From Bacteroidota bacterium (GTDB lineage Bacteria; Bacteroidota; Bacteroidia; Bacteroidales; VadinHA17): 10,852 nucleotides of DNA. The stretch is from NCBI GenBank assembly GCA_015222065.1, contig JADFUQ010000098.1, forward strand, positions 1-10,852, given 5' to 3'. Position numbers and translations under genes: made by a program. This document shows positions 8,053 to 10,852 of this stretch, piece by piece (position 1 is the first letter of the stretch; each line of letters starts with the position of its first letter). The notes beneath the pieces were generated by a model. It did not search any database. It was given only the letters and a program-made list of their open reading frames with translations, and was not told the origin of the DNA.

Positions 8053-8430
8053 TTAATCAGGGATGTAAGAGCTACAATATCTTTCCCATAAATCTGCCGA
8101 CCTTTCCGGGGCATCAACAACGGTTAATACAGCAAGACCCTCAACAGGAAGTTTCGAAAAGATCCAATCCATATCCGTTTCAGGTATATCACCCCAAATA
8201 ATCATCGGTTTTTCCGAAAGTATCTCTTTATGGACATTGAAAAGCTGTTCAGCGGATGGCCCTCCGGCATCGATATGGATTTCCAAAGCATCAAATCCCA
8301 TGTTTACATAATGTTTATAGGGAAAATAACCCACAGAGTGCTGGTGCATAATACAATGATTGAAAGCCGTATCCTCATAGAGTAATGCAAGCACATCATC
8401 AATGCTTTTATATAATGGATAATTAATCAT
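8053..8430 (-). CDS. C-terminal fragment of a URO-D-like TIM-barrel protein, probable remnant
   Basis: 125 residues, with no signal peptide or membrane segment. MHQHSVGY (28-35), MGFDALEIHIDAGGPSAEQL (44-63) and KPMIIWGDIPE (74-84) resemble the last third of uroporphyrinogen-decarboxylase/corrinoid-methyltransferase-like TIM barrels, where an HS-x-G motif and a G-x-DAL segment lie on late strands. Such proteins are usually about 330-400 residues, so the first two thirds are missing. An in-frame TAA lies just upstream of the ATG (8434-8436), and only 54 bases separate it from the previous gene, so the missing part is not hidden in another frame nearby. An AAGAAGG sequence (8453-8459) lies 22 bases before the ATG, too far to serve it well. 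It is most likely the remains of a deleted gene, though a small expressed protein cannot be excluded. The family assignment rests on motif memory only. Confidence 0.5.
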   Translation of the reverse strand: MINYPLYKSIDDVLALLYEDTAFNHCIMHQHSVGYFPYKHYVNMGFDALEIHIDAGGPSAEQLFNVHKEILSEKPMIIWGDIPETDMDWIFSKLPVEGLAVLTVVDAPERSADLWERYCSSYIPD

Positions 8431-8484
8431 ATTTTAAATCGAAAAGTGAATACCTTCTTGATGAACTTATCTTACTTTTTATTA

Positions 8485-9825
8485 TCACTCGGGAACTTTC
8501 ATGCCATGGAATATTTCATCCGTAATATATTTCCCCACAAGAAACCCCTTACGATCCGGGTACCAGAGTATGTTTCCTTTTGATCCGTGAGTCATGCTTG
8601 GATAAGCCGCAGCCTCAAGTCTTCCCATTCCATCCGGACCCCAGGGAATAGCGTCATTGTCAATGAGCAATCGGGGGGAACTCCACCAAATCGGTTGCTC
8701 TGCTTCAGAACGATACTCTCCTCTGGAGACAAACGCCGGGCGCCGATTGTGACCATCCCAGCGACTTTCTGCACCGAAAACGTAGCCGTCATTGTTATTG
8801 AACAAAAACATGTACTCACCAGAATCTAGTGCAAAGACCGGACAGGGCGTTACCGGATGCAACATTAAAGCGCCTCCGTCTTTGTATCGCATCGGTTGCG
8901 GCAACGACCAGGTTTCACCTTCATCCGCTGAAACGGCATACCATGCCTGACCCTGGTTTGTACGCATTGTCATAAAAATTCTGCCGTCCGGAAGATACAC
9001 CAGGTACGGCTCTTGCGCAAAGCTTGCAGAAGGACAATTCTCATGCGGAACGGTAATGGGATTGTCCAGGTTCAACCATGTAAGTTCCACGTTAGCGGCA
9101 TCGGGTATTTTACTGAGGTTTTCGAATCGCATGAATTCAATATGTGAATAGCGCTCCTTGATTCCTGATGCACCGCAGGGAACATCGGGATTGTCTGCCC
9201 AACGGGTGAATCCAAGAAGAGCACGTCCGCTCTTAGTAAAGGTAGGAAGGGAAACGGAAATCCACTTGGAAGAACGTTCAGTATCCGGGTTGTCAATGGG
9301 GGATCGGGGGAAATTCAGATCAGCCGGGGCGGACCATATTGTCCCTCCATCATCTGAAGTCCGGCACCGGAAACCACCGCAGAATGAACCTGCCCCTGAT
9401 TTAGGGCTATAGTTGTAAAACAGATAGATACGACCTGATGGACTGAGCACAGGCACCTGCCAGGCGGCTGTTCCACCAGCGCCGACTCCTTCTCCGTCAA
9501 TGTACAGCGGTTCCGACCATGTTCTACCCTGGTCTTCACTCCTGCTACATGTTATTCGGTGCAGGTGAGGATCAAGACGCTCAGAAGTCCACGTGGCAAG
9601 CAAATCATCATTGCCTGTCTTAAGGACAAGGGTTTGCTCGTTGAGCCAGAAGAAATTAGGGTCGGTCCACTCACGCGGTAAACCACCTGTCGGATCGTAA
9701 ATGACCAAATCCGGTTTTGTCCGTTTTACCTCATCCGGAGAGGCTTTGTTAATCTCTGGCTTGCAACATGTTACCAGAAACACTATTAAAAACAATTCTG
9801 TAAAAATTACAGTTTTTTGTACCAT
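8485..9825 (-). CDS. Sialidase-like (BNR/Asp-box) propeller lipoprotein
   Basis: 446 residues. The ATG at 9825 is chosen because GGAG lies 6 bases before it; a TTG four codons upstream overlaps that ribosome binding site and is unlikely to be the start. The N-terminus has a hydrophobic segment ending in F-L-V-T-C-C (16-21), which suggests a lipoprotein with a relaxed lipobox, possibly on the outer membrane. The rest is a sialidase-fold propeller with Asp boxes at 94-103 (SRSEDQGRTW), 155-164 (a degenerate copy, RTSDDGGTIW) and 297-306 (AVSADEGETW). It is a divergent relative of the LamG-containing protein at 6210-8012: both have a hydrophobic core with D-x-G-x-[ST]-W-S-[DE]-P, then [AS]-W-x-[VM]-P, GR[IV]Y[LV]FY[ND]Y and a late YP[SD] segment. 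It has no LamG domain. The GH33 Arg triad is not apparent and the substrate is unknown. The gene is fairly GC-rich (33 of 60 bases at 9301-9360). It is probably the first gene of the downstream operon, 110 bases after the AGE-family gene. Confidence 0.8.
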   Translation of the reverse strand: MVQKTVIFTELFLIVFLVTCCKPEINKASPDEVKRTKPDLVIYDPTGGLPREWTDPNFFWLNEQTLVLKTGNDDLLATWTSERLDPHLHRITCSRSEDQGRTWSEPLYIDGEGVGAGGTAAWQVPVLSPSGRIYLFYNYSPKSGAGSFCGGFRCRTSDDGGTIWSAPADLNFPRSPIDNPDTERSSKWISVSLPTFTKSGRALLGFTRWADNPDVPCGASGIKERYSHIEFMRFENLSKIPDAANVELTWLNLDNPITVPHENCPSASFAQEPYLVYLPDGRIFMTMRTNQGQAWYAVSADEGETWSLPQPMRYKDGGALMLHPVTPCPVFALDSGEYMFLFNNNDGYVFGAESRWDGHNRRPAFVSRGEYRSEAEQPIWWSSPRLLIDNDAIPWGPDGMGRLEAAAYPSMTHGSKGNILWYPDRKGFLVGKYITDEIFHGMKVPE

Positions 9826-9837
9826 ATCAATCTCCAA
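9826..9837 (-). promoter_or_regulatory. Shine-Dalgarno GGAG that fixes the start of the lipoprotein gene
   Basis: The minus strand reads TTGGAG-ATTGAT-ATG. GGAG occupies 9832-9835 and is spaced 6 bases from the ATG at 9823-9825. The TTG at 9835-9837 would open a reading frame four codons longer, but it lies within this site. Clear Shine-Dalgarno sequences are not the rule in this window, so this one carries weight. Confidence 0.65.
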
Positions 9838-9916
9838 TTTAATAATTTAAATCTCTAACTTCTTGTTTTGACTACTGCAAACAGGTAAAATATGAATTAC
9901 CATTCCGTTGTTTGCC

Positions 9917-9932
9917 TTGATCTCGCGATCAA
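9917..9932 (-). terminator. Small hairpin just after the AGE-family gene
   Basis: TTGATC and GATCAA form a perfect 6-base-pair stem around a four-base loop, which is GCGA (GNRA type) on the minus strand. It starts 4 bases after the TAG at 9936. No run of U follows, so it would be a weak intrinsic terminator at best. It could also protect the 3' end of the message or mark a processing point between the AGE-family gene and the operon that follows. Confidence 0.3.
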
Positions 9933-9935
9933 TAA

Positions 9936-10852
9936 CTACTTCAAAACAACCTTCATCTCTATTTTTCCCAGCTCAGGTAAATTGATGTATGCTTCGTCTT
10001 TATTGAAATCTGTCCAATTCTCTCCGTTTATAGTGACTTTTTCAATTTTTACTGAAAGATCTTCAATTGGAGACGGATAAAATCTTTCATTTTTTTCCGG
10101 AGATTGAATGCAATAATAAAGTTCAACAGGTTTTTCATTTACCCATAAATCCAAATAAAGAGAAATTAACAGATTGTATTCCATTGCATGATAAGAAGTT
10201 TTATCACTAGCTGCTTTTATATCATCTTTTATTTCACCGTCAAGAAAAACGCCTCTATAAGTTTCGCCATATTTTTTATCAATAAAATATTTATTCCAGA
10301 AATCAGCACCTTTTTTGAAATTGTCAAGATATTCTTCATCTCCGGTAAGTTTATAATTAAAAACGTCGAACATATTTCCATAAACCTGTATCCACCAATA
10401 TGAAAAATCGGCATGCAAAGAAGGGTCTTTTCTTCCGGTACTACTGTACCATGCTCCATTTTCACCGACTCCCCATTTATAAATTTTTTCTGTAATAGCC
10501 TTTGTTGAATCTAAATATTCTTTTTTCCCGGTTAAAAGATAAAGCCGGTAAAACATCCATACAACTTCCTGATTATGACCGATATTTATTTCCGTGTTTA
10601 AGCCACTGTTTTTTGTTATGCAATTCCAATCTTTATCAAATGGTTCTATAATCCAATTGGTTTCAGGACACTGCATTTTATCTAAAGCAATATTCATAAT
10701 TCGTTCCGCCTGATCAAGATATTTGTCATTCCTTGTGGCTAGATATAAATAAAGCATATAGCTCGAAACAGGAACAACTTCTGATGAGAAATTTTTATTA
10801 TAATCTTTTACACTTAAATCTCTGTTTAAAACATTATAGAAGCCGTCATTGA
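9936..10852 (-). CDS. AGE-family (N-acylglucosamine 2-epimerase-like) barrel protein, C-terminal part
   Basis: 304 codons are visible. The frame is open to the window edge, so the start lies outside; the ATG at 10757 is internal. The alternating helices and the motifs G-H-N-Q-E-V-V-W (His codon at 10575-10577), YWWIQVYGN, LTGDEEYL and K-T-S-Y-H-A-M-E-Y (His codon at 10188-10190) match the AGE fold. In AGE and cellobiose 2-epimerases two histidines in such GHxxE and YH motifs carry out the epimerisation, and both are present here. About 55 residues after the barrel (from ...NEKPVELYY on) form a predicted small beta-rich C-terminal extension that plain AGE enzymes lack. The substrate is open: ManNAc/GlcNAc, mannose- or cellobiose-type epimerisation, or another reaction on this fold. 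Whether it is exported cannot be seen. The gene is AT-rich (45 of 60 bases at 10261-10320). It precedes the lipoprotein gene by 110 bases. Confidence 0.72.
   Translation of the reverse strand, partial: NDGFYNVLNRDLSVKDYNKNFSSEVVPVSSYMLYLYLATRNDKYLDQAERIMNIALDKMQCPETNWIIEPFDKDWNCITKNSGLNTEINIGHNQEVVWMFYRLYLLTGKKEYLDSTKAITEKIYKWGVGENGAWYSSTGRKDPSLHADFSYWWIQVYGNMFDVFNYKLTGDEEYLDNFKKGADFWNKYFIDKKYGETYRGVFLDGEIKDDIKAASDKTSYHAMEYNLLISLYLDLWVNEKPVELYYCIQSPEKNERFYPSPIEDLSVKIEKVTINGENWTDFNKDEAYINLPELGKIEMKVVLK

Noticed and set aside
8587..9412. Overlapping open frames on both strands within the lipoprotein gene
   Set aside because: Long chance frames favoured by the higher GC of this gene; none shows a recognisable protein pattern, whereas the main frame does.
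9838..9935. Possible Bacteroidota promoter (TAnnTTTG type) before the lipoprotein gene
   Set aside because: The minus strand holds TACCTGTTTG, but the spacing inside the box is wrong and no TTG-type -33 element lies 19-21 bases upstream. A promoter here is plausible from the gap size but not supported by sequence.
1..10852. CRISPR arrays, tRNA or rRNA genes, insertion sequences, riboswitches
   Set aside because: No regular repeat-spacer pattern, cloverleaf-like sequence, transposase frame or long terminal inverted repeat was seen on reading either strand.

Overview
The window looks like part of a carbohydrate-processing gene cluster of a Bacteroidota bacterium. The basis is the gene content: DUF6067/GH123-like protein, several BNR/Asp-box propeller proteins, a right-handed beta-helix protein, an AGE-fold protein, nearly all with signal peptides. 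A-rich leaders and only occasional Shine-Dalgarno sequences fit this too. No 16S, SusC/SusD, sulfatase, transporter or regulator is visible, so the assignment to a polysaccharide-utilisation locus and to a genus is inference. All real genes lie on the minus strand, so transcription runs from high to low coordinates.

Layout in transcription order. (1) 9936-10852: 3' part of an AGE-family (alpha/alpha)6-barrel gene entering from outside the window, followed by a small hairpin. (2) 8485-9825: divergent sialidase-like lipoprotein. (3) 8053-8430: short ORF that looks like the C-terminal third of a uroporphyrinogen-decarboxylase-like TIM barrel, probably a gene remnant. (4) 6210-8012: sialidase-like propeller with a C-terminal LamG-like domain. 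(5) 4027-6213: secreted protein with two sialidase-like propellers in tandem, overlapping gene 4 by ATGA. (6) 2729-4015: secreted beta-helix protein related to GH28/pectate-lyase-3. (7) 21-2678: secreted DUF6067/GH123-like protein. A further gene may start at position 10. Gaps from 9825 downward are 54, 40, -4, 13, 50 and 10 bases, which fits one operon; the largest gap, 110 bases, lies before gene 2. No gene-free stretch exceeds 300 bases.

The products look like an extracytoplasmic set acting on one complex glycan. Three adjacent genes encode four sialidase-fold propellers. The second propeller of gene 5 is the only one with a nearly complete GH33 active site (Arg triad, Tyr/Glu pair, with spacing equal to the Micromonospora sialidase), but the loop carrying the acid/base Asp is missing. 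That near-sialidase is the most unusual thing here. The substrate cannot be told from the window: DUF6067 and beta-helix proteins fit uronic-acid or rhamnose-rich polysaccharides, while GH123-like, sialidase-like and AGE-fold proteins together would also fit an N-acetylated or nonulosonate glycan. Base composition differs strongly from gene to gene, suggesting mosaic assembly.
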